Below are positions 1 to 6,510 of a DNA stretch of 16,306 nt, piece by piece. The notes under the pieces were generated by a model. The model had not been told where the DNA came from. It saw nothing but the letters and a program-made list of their open reading frames with translations, and did no database searches. Both the position numbers and the translations under genes were made by a program. This stretch comes from Betaproteobacteria bacterium (GTDB lineage: Bacteria; Pseudomonadota; Gammaproteobacteria; Burkholderiales; SG8-39), in assembly GCA_005881355.1 (NCBI GenBank), contig VBDM01000033.1, positions 1 to 16,306 on the forward strand, given 5' to 3'. The stretch's first letter is position 1. Each line of letters opens with the position of its first letter.

Positions 1-1
1 G

Positions 2-469
2 GCCCCGTGCGACTTCATCACCGGCGGGGGCTGGGTCATCACCGATTCGGGCGCAAAGGCCAACTTCGGTGCTCACGGCGGCTGCAAGAACGGCGCGTTC
101 TGGGGGCATGTAAACGTGGTCGACCATAGCACCAACCCGCCCGGTCATCTGAGAAGCACGCAAATCACGGGGTACCTGATGGACCCGGCGTTTCCGAACG
201 CGCGCGATATCTGCGGGATAGGCATTATCAACAACACCTTCACCATGAGATTCCGGGTCAGGCTGGAGGACAACGGCGAGCCGGGCGGCCTTGACAGGTT
301 CGGGCTGCGGCTGGAGAACGGATTCGATATCTCGACGCGCGAATTGGGTCCCCCGGGACCGAGCGGGGGCGGCGGCAATATTCAGCTTCACAAGCCCAAT
401 CCGTCCACCACGGGGCCCTCGCCCGCGCCCACCGAAGCCGAGATGTGCGGCACGGTGACCACGCCCTGA
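2..469 (+). CDS. Partial secreted-type protein resembling post-COAP-1 domain proteins (3' end only)
   Basis: The frame is open from the left edge, so only the last 155 residues are visible and the true start lies outside the window. The visible part begins with a Gly-rich GGGW motif followed by AKANFGAHGG and then a GHVNVVDH segment. Later come FRVRLEDNGEPGG, a Phe-Gly-rich strand, and a GGGGNIQLHKP motif close to the end. This order (GGGW, AKANFG, GH-N-DH, VRLEDNGEPG, GNIQLHK) matches what I recall of post-COAP-1 domain proteins, small beta-rich domains on secreted or surface bacterial proteins of unknown function. Four cysteines in the visible part would suit an exported, disulfide-bonded protein. 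The C-terminus is Pro/Thr/Ser-rich and ends MCGTVTTP, with no PEP-CTERM tail. It converges on the lyase gene. I am confident it is coding, moderately sure of the family name, and unsure of any function. Confidence 0.7.
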   Translation, partial: APCDFITGGGWVITDSGAKANFGAHGGCKNGAFWGHVNVVDHSTNPPGHLRSTQITGYLMDPAFPNARDICGIGIINNTFTMRFRVRLEDNGEPGGLDRFGLRLENGFDISTRELGPPGPSGGGGNIQLHKPNPSTTGPSPAPTEAEMCGTVTTP

Positions 470-702
470 GCTGGAGGTAAGCAACAGCAGGCACAATTAG
501 ACTGCTGGGGGTGGATGAGCCCTGTCTGGGCCAGAGGTTCGTCCATCCCTTCGCCCTCCTTTGACAAGGGCGCTGAAAATCCAGCGGCGCTGACGCGCCT
601 TCCCTCCAGCCGCTCTGCATCGCGGCCCAGCCTCCCTTCCGAGGAGGGGGCGCGCAGCATCCCGTTCAGGCACTGAGCGGCGGGGCTGCGACGCAACTCC
701 AG
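470..702. other. Gap between convergent genes with weak hairpins
   Basis: This non-coding stretch separates two genes that end facing each other. It holds several short inverted repeats: a 4-bp stem around positions 558-569 (CCTT/AAGG), a 5-bp stem at 571-586 (CGCTG/CAGCG), and a 5-bp stem at 631-647 (CCTCC/GGAGG). None is followed by a clear T-run on either strand, so I cannot name a rho-independent terminator. The pyrimidine-rich text around 550-570 and 595-650 looks like degenerate copies of an intergenic CCTCC/GGAGG-type repeat, but this is weak. No open frame here looks coding. Confidence 0.4.
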
Positions 703-3700
703 TCAGCGTAGTGTTATCGACCAGCCGCTGCCCGGTACCGGGCTGATGGCAGTACCGGCCGAAATCGTCGCGCCGTTCATGAGCCAGACCGCGTTCTCGC
801 CGGTCACGCTGTTGTGCCACAGGATGTCGGATTTGCCGTCCCCATTAAGATCGCCGACCCCGGCGATGCTCCAGTTGGAATCCGGAACCGTAGAGAATAT
901 AGGGCTGCTCGAAACCGTGGTGCCGTTCATGAACCAGACCGCGTTCTCGCCGGTCGCGCTGTTGCGCCACAGGATGTCGGACATGCCGTCCCCATCAAGG
1001 TCACCGACCCCGGCGATGCTCCAGTTGAGGTCCGTTATCGCAGAGAATGCGGTGCCGCTCAAAATCGTGGTGCCGTTCATGAGCCAGATCACGTTCTGGC
1101 CAGTCACGCTGTGGCGCCACAGGATGTCGGACTTACCATCCCCATCAAAGTCACCGATCCCTGCAATGCTCCAGTTGAGATCGGTTACCGTAGAGAATGC
1201 AGTGCCGCTCAAAATCGTGGTGCCGTTCATGAGCCAGATCACGTTCTCGCCGGTCGTGCTGTTGCGCCACAGGATGTCGGGCTTGCCGTCTCCGTTAAAG
1301 TCACCGACCCCTGCAATGCTCCAGTTGGCATCCGGTACCGTAGAGAATATAGCGCTGCTCGAAACCGTGGTGCCGTTCATGAACCAGATGGTGTTCTCGC
1401 CGGTCGCGCTGTTGCGCCACAGGATATCGGAGGTGCCGTCGCCATTGAAATCGCTGCGAATGAGACGGCGCCCAGGCGTCTTCACCCAAACCGCGCGAGC
1501 GGTCCACGCCGAGTTATTAGGTACCGCGTCATAGGCACTCACGCGGTATTTGTACGTGGTACCCGGAGTGAGGCCGGTGTGCTGGAATGACGTCGCGGCC
1601 GTAATGGCGAGCGCTACATTATTGAGATAGACCGTGTACCCCGCCACACCGACATTGTCGGTTGAAGCATTCCAGGTCAGATTGATCTGGGTCGGTGAGA
1701 CCGCCGTTCCCGTGAGACCCGTGGGGACGGAGGGGGCTTGGGTGTCGGGGGCGGCTTGAGTGGTAGCAATCGCTGAAGCCGATTGGATGGACGCGTCCCC
1801 CGCCGCGTCAAAGGCCTGGACAGTATAGAAGTAAGTGGTGGAAGCGCTAAGGCCGGCGTTTTGATATGCGGTCACTGCCCCTACGGTGGCTAGCAGAACA
1901 CCGCCGCGGTGGACGCGGTAGCCGGTCACGCCCACATCGGTGGAAGCAGTCCAGGAGAGATCGATCTGCGAAGAAGAGACGGCGGAGGCGAGAAGCCCAG
2001 TCGGCGCCGAGGGAGCGGTGATGTCAAGCGCCAGCGTCGGTGTAGCTGCCGGCATCGTCACCGAGACCGGTGTGGCGGTCCATGCCGAGTTATTGGGAAC
2101 CGCGTCATAGGCACTCACGCGGTAGTTATAAGTGGTGCCCGCGGCAAGGCCGGTGTGTTGGAATGACGTTGCTGTCGTGGTGGCAAGCATGACGTCATTG
2201 AGGTAGACGGCGTACCCCACCACGCCGACATTGTCGGTAGAAGGGTTCCACGAGAGATTGATTTGGTTTGAGGACACCGCAATACCAGCCAGGCCGGTGG
2301 GGATCGAGGGAGCGGCGGTGTCGGGGGCGGCTTGAGTGGTCGCGCTCGCCGAGGCTGATTGGGCGGACGCGTTCCCCGCTGCGTCGATGGCCTGGACGGT
2401 GTAGGAGTAGGTGGTGTACGCGGTAAGGCCGGTGTCTTGATATGTGGTCACTGCTCCTAAAGTGGCAAGCAAAGCGCCGGCGCGGTAGACGCCGTAGCCA
2501 CTCACGCCAACGTTATCTGTTGCAGCGCTCCAGGAAAGATCGATTTCCGAAGATGAAACCACGGTTACGGCTAAATTCGCGGGAACCGAGGGGGCGGCGG
2601 CGGTTGAGCAAGGCCTTCCCTCGACCTGTGCGGCCATGCATTGCAGCCACTCCTCCAGATTCGTATATCCGTTGCCGTTATCGTCGCCATTGGGATTTGC
2701 GGGAAGCGTGAGGGCGCGGCTATTCTGGGCCAGCGTCGGGAAAGTGGTCGAACTGATATATCCCCCGGTTCTGTTCCGGGCGTCATTGACCAGGCGAGCG
2801 TCCAAACTGTCGCGCGACAGCGGGAACGCGCCGACGTCGTTGAGCACCCAATCGAAGATGCCGCCGTTGGCCGCGCTGCGGGCGACGAGCCCAGCCGGCC
2901 AGGCGCCGGGCGTAAAGACCTGGAGGTCCGCCTGCGAATACGAAGGGGTGGCCGTCCGATTGTCCACCAGGTCCCATTGCTGGCTGATCGCCCAGTCCGG
3001 TGCATAGTTGCCGTTGAGATAGATATGCACGCCCGGCACCCAAAAGTCCCGCAGCAAAATCGGCTTTGGCGACCATGCCTGGCTATTCAGCGGCCCCATT
3101 TTGTAGTGGTTGTTGTCCATGATGAATTCGCCGCCCGAAGCGACTCTCTGCCGCGCGAATTGCGTCCCGACGCCGCCCCAGTTGTAGACGATATTGTTCA
3201 CGAACACGAAAGGATTCGCCTGGGCGAACGGCATGCGCTGGTAGCCGGTGATCAGCGCGCTCGCCCGCATGAGGATGTTGTAGTCGATGCTGTCGGTGAG
3301 CATGACTTTGCCGTCGGTGTCGACGTAGACCGCGGTATTGCGCAATTCGCCCGTGGCCAGCACGTGCGTCCAGGTGACGTCATGCGCGCCCCACCACGTC
3401 ATGACGAGGTCGTCGGTCGACCACGCCATCGAGACGTGGTCGATGACGACGTTGTAGGCGGTGCCGAGGTAGTTGTCGACGTTGAGCGGCAGCACCCGCC
3501 CCGGCGCCAATCCCCCACGCACGCGAATATGTTGGACCAGCACATCGTGGGTGTCGATCGTGAAACTGCCGTTGATAATCGAAATCCCGGGCGCCGGAGC
3601 CGTCTGTCCGGCGATGGTGAGAAATGGATTGTAGACGTTGATGCTTCCGCCGCCGAGATCGATGTTTCCCGACACCTCGAACACGCAGACTCTCGGTCCG

Positions 3701-4026
3701 CTGGCATCCGTGCACGCCCTGAACGATCCCGCGCCGGACGCATTCAAATTAGTGACTTTGTACACCGCTCCACCGCGGCCTGCCGGCGTCTGCATTCCGT
3801 AGCCCGCTACTCCCGGGATGACCGACAAATAGTTCACCGTGTCGGTTTGGGCCGCTAGAGGCAAGGCCGCGCCCAGGAGCAGTGCAAAGGCAGCAGCGCG
3901 TATCGCAACGACCGCGCGCCTGCAACCGGCGATGATCGGGGAAGTCGCAAATTCGCGCGCGACACGACAGATCCGGCGCCATTTGAGGGAAACCGAGCGG
4001 ATGAGGTAAAAGTTCGAAAGTTTCAT
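703..4026 (-). CDS. Secreted modular pectate-lyase-like protein with four FN3 domains and five FG-GAP/VCBS-type repeats
   Basis: Length 1107 aa from the ATG at 4026-4024; a TTG ten codons upstream is open but has no ribosome site, while this ATG has a weak AGAG about 8 bases ahead. Residues 1-60 form a long signal peptide: a basic stretch, the hydrophobic core AAAFALLLGAALPLAA, and likely cleavage near residue 59. Residues about 65-440 are a right-handed beta-helix like polysaccharide lyase family 1, with TIAGQTAP (137-144), VVIDH (193-197) and STDD (203-206). Residues 443-460 carry an acidic Asp/Asn-rich loop (GDDNGNGYTN) typical after such lyases and likely to bind calcium. Four FN3 domains follow (about 474-850), then five repeats starting F/L-N/D-GDG-x-x-DILW (859-1107). 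The substrate is unknown; beta-elimination of a uronic-acid-containing polysaccharide is the family reaction. It is transcribed away from the Eps operon. There is no PEP-CTERM tail. Confidence 0.9.
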   Translation of the reverse strand: MKLSNFYLIRSVSLKWRRICRVAREFATSPIIAGCRRAVVAIRAAAFALLLGAALPLAAQTDTVNYLSVIPGVAGYGMQTPAGRGGAVYKVTNLNASGAGSFRACTDASGPRVCVFEVSGNIDLGGGSINVYNPFLTIAGQTAPAPGISIINGSFTIDTHDVLVQHIRVRGGLAPGRVLPLNVDNYLGTAYNVVIDHVSMAWSTDDLVMTWWGAHDVTWTHVLATGELRNTAVYVDTDGKVMLTDSIDYNILMRASALITGYQRMPFAQANPFVFVNNIVYNWGGVGTQFARQRVASGGEFIMDNNHYKMGPLNSQAWSPKPILLRDFWVPGVHIYLNGNYAPDWAISQQWDLVDNRTATPSYSQADLQVFTPGAWPAGLVARSAANGGIFDWVLNDVGAFPLSRDSLDARLVNDARNRTGGYISSTTFPTLAQNSRALTLPANPNGDDNGNGYTNLEEWLQCMAAQVEGRPCSTAAAPSVPANLAVTVVSSSEIDLSWSAATDNVGVSGYGVYRAGALLATLGAVTTYQDTGLTAYTTYSYTVQAIDAAGNASAQSASASATTQAAPDTAAPSIPTGLAGIAVSSNQINLSWNPSTDNVGVVGYAVYLNDVMLATTTATSFQHTGLAAGTTYNYRVSAYDAVPNNSAWTATPVSVTMPAATPTLALDITAPSAPTGLLASAVSSSQIDLSWTASTDVGVTGYRVHRGGVLLATVGAVTAYQNAGLSASTTYFYTVQAFDAAGDASIQSASAIATTQAAPDTQAPSVPTGLTGTAVSPTQINLTWNASTDNVGVAGYTVYLNNVALAITAATSFQHTGLTPGTTYKYRVSAYDAVPNNSAWTARAVWVKTPGRRLIRSDFNGDGTSDILWRNSATGENTIWFMNGTTVSSSAIFSTVPDANWSIAGVGDFNGDGKPDILWRNSTTGENVIWLMNGTTILSGTAFSTVTDLNWSIAGIGDFDGDGKSDILWRHSVTGQNVIWLMNGTTILSGTAFSAITDLNWSIAGVGDLDGDGMSDILWRNSATGENAVWFMNGTTVSSSPIFSTVPDSNWSIAGVGDLNGDGKSDILWHNSVTGENAVWLMNGATISAGTAISPVPGSGWSITLR
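706..1449 (-). repeat. Five tandem 150-bp repeats encoding FG-GAP/VCBS-like modules
   Basis: The period is exactly 150 bases: the text aggatgtcgg (aggatatcgg in the last copy) recurs at 821, 971, 1121, 1271 and 1421. Each copy encodes 50 residues, beginning F/L-N/D-GDG and containing DILWR, TGEN, W-MNG and NWSIAGVGD. The copy nearest the stop codon (706-849) is 48 residues and ends WSITLR. The GDG loops resemble calcium-binding turns of FG-GAP/VCBS beta-propeller blades. Five blades plus the end segment may build one propeller; that is inference. Confidence 0.92.
1500..2600 (-). repeat. Two-copy duplication of a paired FN3 unit, offset 576 bp
   Basis: The four FN3 domains are arranged A-B-A'-B'. 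At DNA level the segment starting at 1501 recurs at 2077, and three separate landmarks give the same 576-base offset: ggtcca at 1501/2077, tgtcgggggcgg at 1743/2319 and ttgatatg at 1861/2437. After that one codon is missing in the 1500-2020 copy (STDVGV against ATDNVGV). A-type domains share SSSxIDLSW and end in ATTQAAPDT; B-type share INLSWN or INLTWN and SAYDAVPNNSAWTA. This indicates duplication of a two-domain block, not four independent domains. Confidence 0.88.
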
Positions 4027-4235
4027 GATGTGCTCTGTGTAGTTGGTTCGCGACAAGACGTAGCGGCATCATGACAAATGCATAAATTTATTACGCTGCA
4101 TGAATCCACATAACTCGCCAAACCCGCTTCGAAAAACCTTAGGTATTCCCTAGGGTAAGGCCTGATATCAGAGCAAGGGCTGGATAGAAAAATCAGCGGG
4201 AACAACTCGTTGGTGTAGTGTTGTGACTACAATCT

Positions 4236-4253
4236 AGTTCGAAAGAACTTTCG
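4236..4253. promoter_or_regulatory. Overlapping short palindromes, candidate operator
   Basis: Two inverted repeats overlap: AGTTC-GAAA-GAACT (4236-4249) and CGAAAG-AA-CTTTCG (4240-4253). They lie just downstream of the possible -10 element TACAAT at 4228-4233, where a repressor could act or a small 5' hairpin could form. This is a sequence observation only; no regulator is identified. Confidence 0.35.
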
Positions 4254-4289
4254 CGGAAAATGACAAAAATTCCCGCAGAAGATCGCGTG

Positions 4290-4311
4290 TTCCCTGAACC
4301 TCGAAAGGGAA
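4290..4311. repeat. Inverted repeat TTCCCT/AGGGAA with 10-base loop
   Basis: TTCCCT at 4290-4295 pairs perfectly with AGGGAA at 4306-4311 across a 10-base loop. No T-run follows on either strand, so it is not an obvious terminator. It may be a regulator site or a hairpin in the epsD leader. Confidence 0.35.
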
Positions 4312-4414
4312 GAACCGCGAAGTCGGCGAAGGTAAAAGGTAAAGAGACCCGCTGACAGCTCACTCAGCCGATTCTGGGTTCAGCGTCGACATGAATTGCC
4401 AAGAAGGGAGGTCC

Positions 4415-4518
4415 GATCAGTCGTATCCGACGGATCCGCGCAAACGCGATCAGGCTTAGGAGGGAGATCCAGGCGAGACTGATCGCGTTCCGGATAGTCC
4501 GATCGGACCAGTCCGGAA
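4415..4518 (+). promoter_or_regulatory. Cluster of nested and mutually exclusive hairpins in the epsD leader
   Basis: Four inverted repeats are packed in about 104 bases. First, GATC-a-GTCG / CGAC-g-GATC at 4415-4436 (loop TATC). Second, GAT-c-CGCG / CGCG-ATC at 4433-4451 (loop CAAA). Third, an 11-bp perfect repeat, AACGCGATCAG at 4443-4453 with CTGATCGCGTT at 4479-4489; its loop contains AGGAGG at 4458-4463. Fourth, TTCCGGA at 4488-4494 with TCCGGAA at 4512-4518, enclosing the perfect 12-bp palindrome GTCCGATCGGAC (4497-4508). The arm at 4445-4451 can pair either upstream or downstream, so two folds exclude each other. This could be a structured mRNA leader or a set of operators. It matches no riboswitch class that I recognise. 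Confidence 0.5.
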
Positions 4519-4624
4519 AATCATCCCATAAACGTCGTGCGACTATCGTGGCCCCTCATGCGGTCGCAATTCACGTCATTCGCCGGCGGCAACGAGTCAG
4601 GCAATTGACCTTTCTCCATCACGC

Positions 4625-4630
4625 AAGGAG
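4625..4630 (+). promoter_or_regulatory. Ribosome binding site that fixes the epsD start
   Basis: AAGGAG lies 7 bases before the ATG at 4638. The frame is open further upstream to a GTG at 4548, but that codon has no such site and would bury the lipoprotein signal, so 4638 is the supported start. Confidence 0.8.
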
Positions 4631-4637
4631 ACCAGGC

Positions 4638-5579
4638 ATGGTCGACAGGCTTCTCTATCCGGTGATGATGTTTTCGGTCGTAGTTGCGCTCGCCTCGTGC
4701 GGCAAGGCCGACCTCAAGAAGGTCTCGAGCCAGATCGCCGCGAAAGTGAACGGCGACGAAATCTCGGTGCATCAGATCAACAGCGCCATCGCGCGCAGCA
4801 ACAATGGTGCACCTGATCAAGCCAAGCAGACCGCGGCTCAGGTGCTCGAGCGGATCATCGATCAGGAGCTCCTGGTGCAGAAGGCGCGCGAAGCCAAGCT
4901 GGACCGCGATCCGCAAGTCATGCAGGAAATCGAGGGCGCGAAGCGCCAGATACTCGCGCAGGCTTATCTGGAAAGAGCCGTTTCCGCCGCACCGAAGGAG
5001 AGACCCGAGGAAGTCAAGGAGTTTTACAGGCGGAACCCCGTGTTGTTCGAGCGGCGGCGCATGTACCGCTTTCAGGAGCTTGCGGTAGCCGCGCCGCAGG
5101 GAAAGCTCGATGCGCTGAAAGCCGAAGCGGCCGTGGCGAAAAATCTCAACGACGTCGCGGGCTGGCTCAAGTCGCAGAAACTGTCGTTCAACGTCGAGAC
5201 ATCGACCAAACCCTCGGAACAAGTCCCGCTGGAGATATTGCCTCAGGTGTCCGACATGAAAGACGGGCAAATAGCCGTATTCCCGACGCCGCACGGCGCG
5301 TCGGTCTTGCAGCTGATGCAGTCTCAAGAGGCCCCTTTGAGCGAAAAGCAGGCCACGCCGATCATCGAGCAGTTCCTGGCCAATCGAAAGCGGATCGAGC
5401 TGGCGCAAGCCGAAGTGAAGAAGCTCCGTGAAAAAGCGAACATCGAGTACGTAGGCGATTTCGGGACCACACGTCCGCAAACGACAGCGCAGCCCGGCTC
5501 CTCGAGTGCAACTGCGAGCCTGTTCCCGGGTCGGGACGAAGGAAAGATCGCACGGGATCTGTCCAGCGGGCCGCGATAG
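4638..5579 (+). CDS. epsD: EpsD-family peptidyl-prolyl isomerase-like lipoprotein
   Basis: This 313-residue protein begins with a lipoprotein signal: a short hydrophobic segment (residues 8-19) and the lipobox LASC with Cys21, so it should be lipid-anchored on the periplasmic side. Residues 36-130 look like a SurA/PrsA-type N-terminal helical chaperone region (VNGDEISVHQIN, then a long charged helical part with IDQELLVQKA). Residues about 135-235 form a short parvulin-like domain, and a charged helix and Ser/Thr/Pro-rich tail end the protein. In Eps loci of this type EpsD precedes the exporter and is assumed to help fold or assemble the export machinery; isomerase activity is inferred from the family. 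It is the first gene of the rightward operon, with a good ribosome site and 26 bases before epsE. Confidence 0.88.
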   Translation: MVDRLLYPVMMFSVVVALASCGKADLKKVSSQIAAKVNGDEISVHQINSAIARSNNGAPDQAKQTAAQVLERIIDQELLVQKAREAKLDRDPQVMQEIEGAKRQILAQAYLERAVSAAPKERPEEVKEFYRRNPVLFERRRMYRFQELAVAAPQGKLDALKAEAAVAKNLNDVAGWLKSQKLSFNVETSTKPSEQVPLEILPQVSDMKDGQIAVFPTPHGASVLQLMQSQEAPLSEKQATPIIEQFLANRKRIELAQAEVKKLREKANIEYVGDFGTTRPQTTAQPGSSSATASLFPGRDEGKIARDLSSGPR

Positions 5580-5605
5580 TTACTCGCCGAATAGCTGCCG
5601 AAACG

Positions 5606-6454
5606 ATGCATCTGCGCAAAGACAGAGAGCCACCGGTTGTGCCGTCAAATGCGGCGCTCGCCGCCTTGCTCTGTTTCGCGGTGATGATGCTGTCGGCAGG
5701 GGCGTACGGCCAATCACGCGAGAGCCCGTCACGCGAAACGCTGGGGGAAGGCGATTCCGTCCGCATTACGGTGTTCCAGAACCCGGATCTCACGACCGAG
5801 ACGCGCATCTCCGAGCGAGGCACCATCACCTTTCCCTTGATTGGCGAAATTTCGCTCGCAGGGCTCACGCCTGCAGGGGCAGAGGGGCGGATCGCCAAGC
5901 AGTTGATAGAGGGAAAGTTCGTGCTGAAGCCCCAAGTCAGTCTCAACGTGATCCGGGTGCGCAGCCGGCAGGTTTCGGTGCTCGGTCAGGTCGCCCGCCC
6001 GGGGCGATACGCGCTCGATGACACCAGTTCGAGTCTGACCGACATATTGGCGCTCGCCGGCGGCATCAGCCCGACCGGAGACGACAACGTCACCGTGATG
6101 ATCACGCGCAATGGCAAGACAGCGAAACTGGAAATCAATGTGCCATCCATGTATCGCATCGGCGATTTATCACGGAATCTTCAGTTGGAGAGCGGCGATG
6201 CGATTTTCGTGCAGCGCGCCCCGGTTTTCTACATCTACGGGGAAGTCCAGCGCGCGGGTACGTATCGGCTGGAGCCGGCCATGACCGTGATGCAGGCGCT
6301 TTCGGTCGGAGGCGGCGTGACATCGCGAGGCACCGACCGCGGACTCAAGATCCACCGACGGACGCCGGATGGAGCAGTGGCGAAACTCGACGCGAAGCTG
6401 ACCGATCCGGTTGAGCCCGATGACGTGATTTATGTCAGAGAGAGCCTGTTCTAG
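5606..6454 (+). CDS. epsE: EpsE, polysaccharide export protein (Wza-like)
   Basis: At 282 residues this has the size and layout of EpsE/Wza-type outer-membrane exporters. Residues 16-36 make a signal peptide with likely cleavage near AYG-Q (35-36). Residues 46-118 are the polysaccharide export domain, opening with LGEGDSVRITVFQNPDL and including ISERGTITFPLIGEI. Two SLBB-type domains follow, at about 122-200 (VLGQVARPGRY, ALAGGISPTG) and 207-282 (YGEVQRAGTYRLEP, SVGGGV). The family forms a periplasm-spanning channel that releases polymer at the surface. Unlike Wza there is no lipobox: Cys23 falls inside the hydrophobic core as ALLC, not LxxC with small residues, so it is probably cut by signal peptidase I. 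The ribosome site is weak. Pairs with EpsF/EpsG downstream. Confidence 0.93.
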   Translation: MHLRKDREPPVVPSNAALAALLCFAVMMLSAGAYGQSRESPSRETLGEGDSVRITVFQNPDLTTETRISERGTITFPLIGEISLAGLTPAGAEGRIAKQLIEGKFVLKPQVSLNVIRVRSRQVSVLGQVARPGRYALDDTSSSLTDILALAGGISPTGDDNVTVMITRNGKTAKLEINVPSMYRIGDLSRNLQLESGDAIFVQRAPVFYIYGEVQRAGTYRLEPAMTVMQALSVGGGVTSRGTDRGLKIHRRTPDGAVAKLDAKLTDPVEPDDVIYVRESLF

Positions 6455-6510
6455 GCTAGGAAACGTGCGCAGCGCGATCGGCGCGATCAACCCCCTACAT
6501 CGTACACATC

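Larger units (their letters stand above)
4027..4637. promoter_or_regulatory. Divergent regulatory region between the lyase gene and epsD
   Basis: This 611-base stretch has no convincing coding frame. The part near the lyase (about 4070-4340) is clearly more AT-rich than the genes and is the likely home of both promoters; the part near epsD (about 4405-4520) is dense with inverted repeats, listed separately. A TACAAT at 4228-4233 could be a -10 element for rightward transcription, but no good -35 stands 16-18 bases before it. Another short palindrome, CCCTAGGG at 4148-4155, sits between CCTTA (4138-4142 region) and TAAGG (4156-4160). I found no convincing sigma-54 GG-N10-GC pair. Shared control of the lyase and Eps operon from this region is plausible but not shown. 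Confidence 0.6.

Noticed and set aside
470..702. Rho-independent terminator for the convergent genes
   Set aside because: Hairpins are short and no T-run follows any of them on either strand.
706..1449. CRISPR-like array
   Set aside because: The 150-bp units are in-frame coding repeats with no spacers or short conserved direct repeats.
2641..3858. 405-codon plus-strand open frame opposite the lyase domain
   Set aside because: It is the antisense of the lyase coding region, with Arg/Val/Asp-rich content and no recognisable domain.
4027..4056. TTG start ten codons upstream for the lyase gene
   Set aside because: No Shine-Dalgarno-like sequence precedes it; the ATG at 4026-4024 starts directly before the signal peptide and has a weak purine site.
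4023..4205. 60-codon minus-strand frame covering the lyase leader
   Set aside because: It overlaps the lyase start in another frame, lacks a ribosome site and has no features beyond chance.
4210..4226. Sigma-54 promoter
   Set aside because: The TGG at 4211 is not followed by a GC at the required distance of ten bases.
4548..4637. Upstream GTG start for epsD
   Set aside because: The ATG at 4638 has AAGGAG 7 bases before it and directly yields a lipoprotein signal; the extension would place 30 polar residues ahead of the lipobox.
4521..5480. Long minus-strand open frame opposite epsD
   Set aside because: It mirrors the epsD gene, which has a ribosome site, lipobox and family features; the reverse product is Arg/Leu/His-rich as expected for a GC-rich antisense frame.
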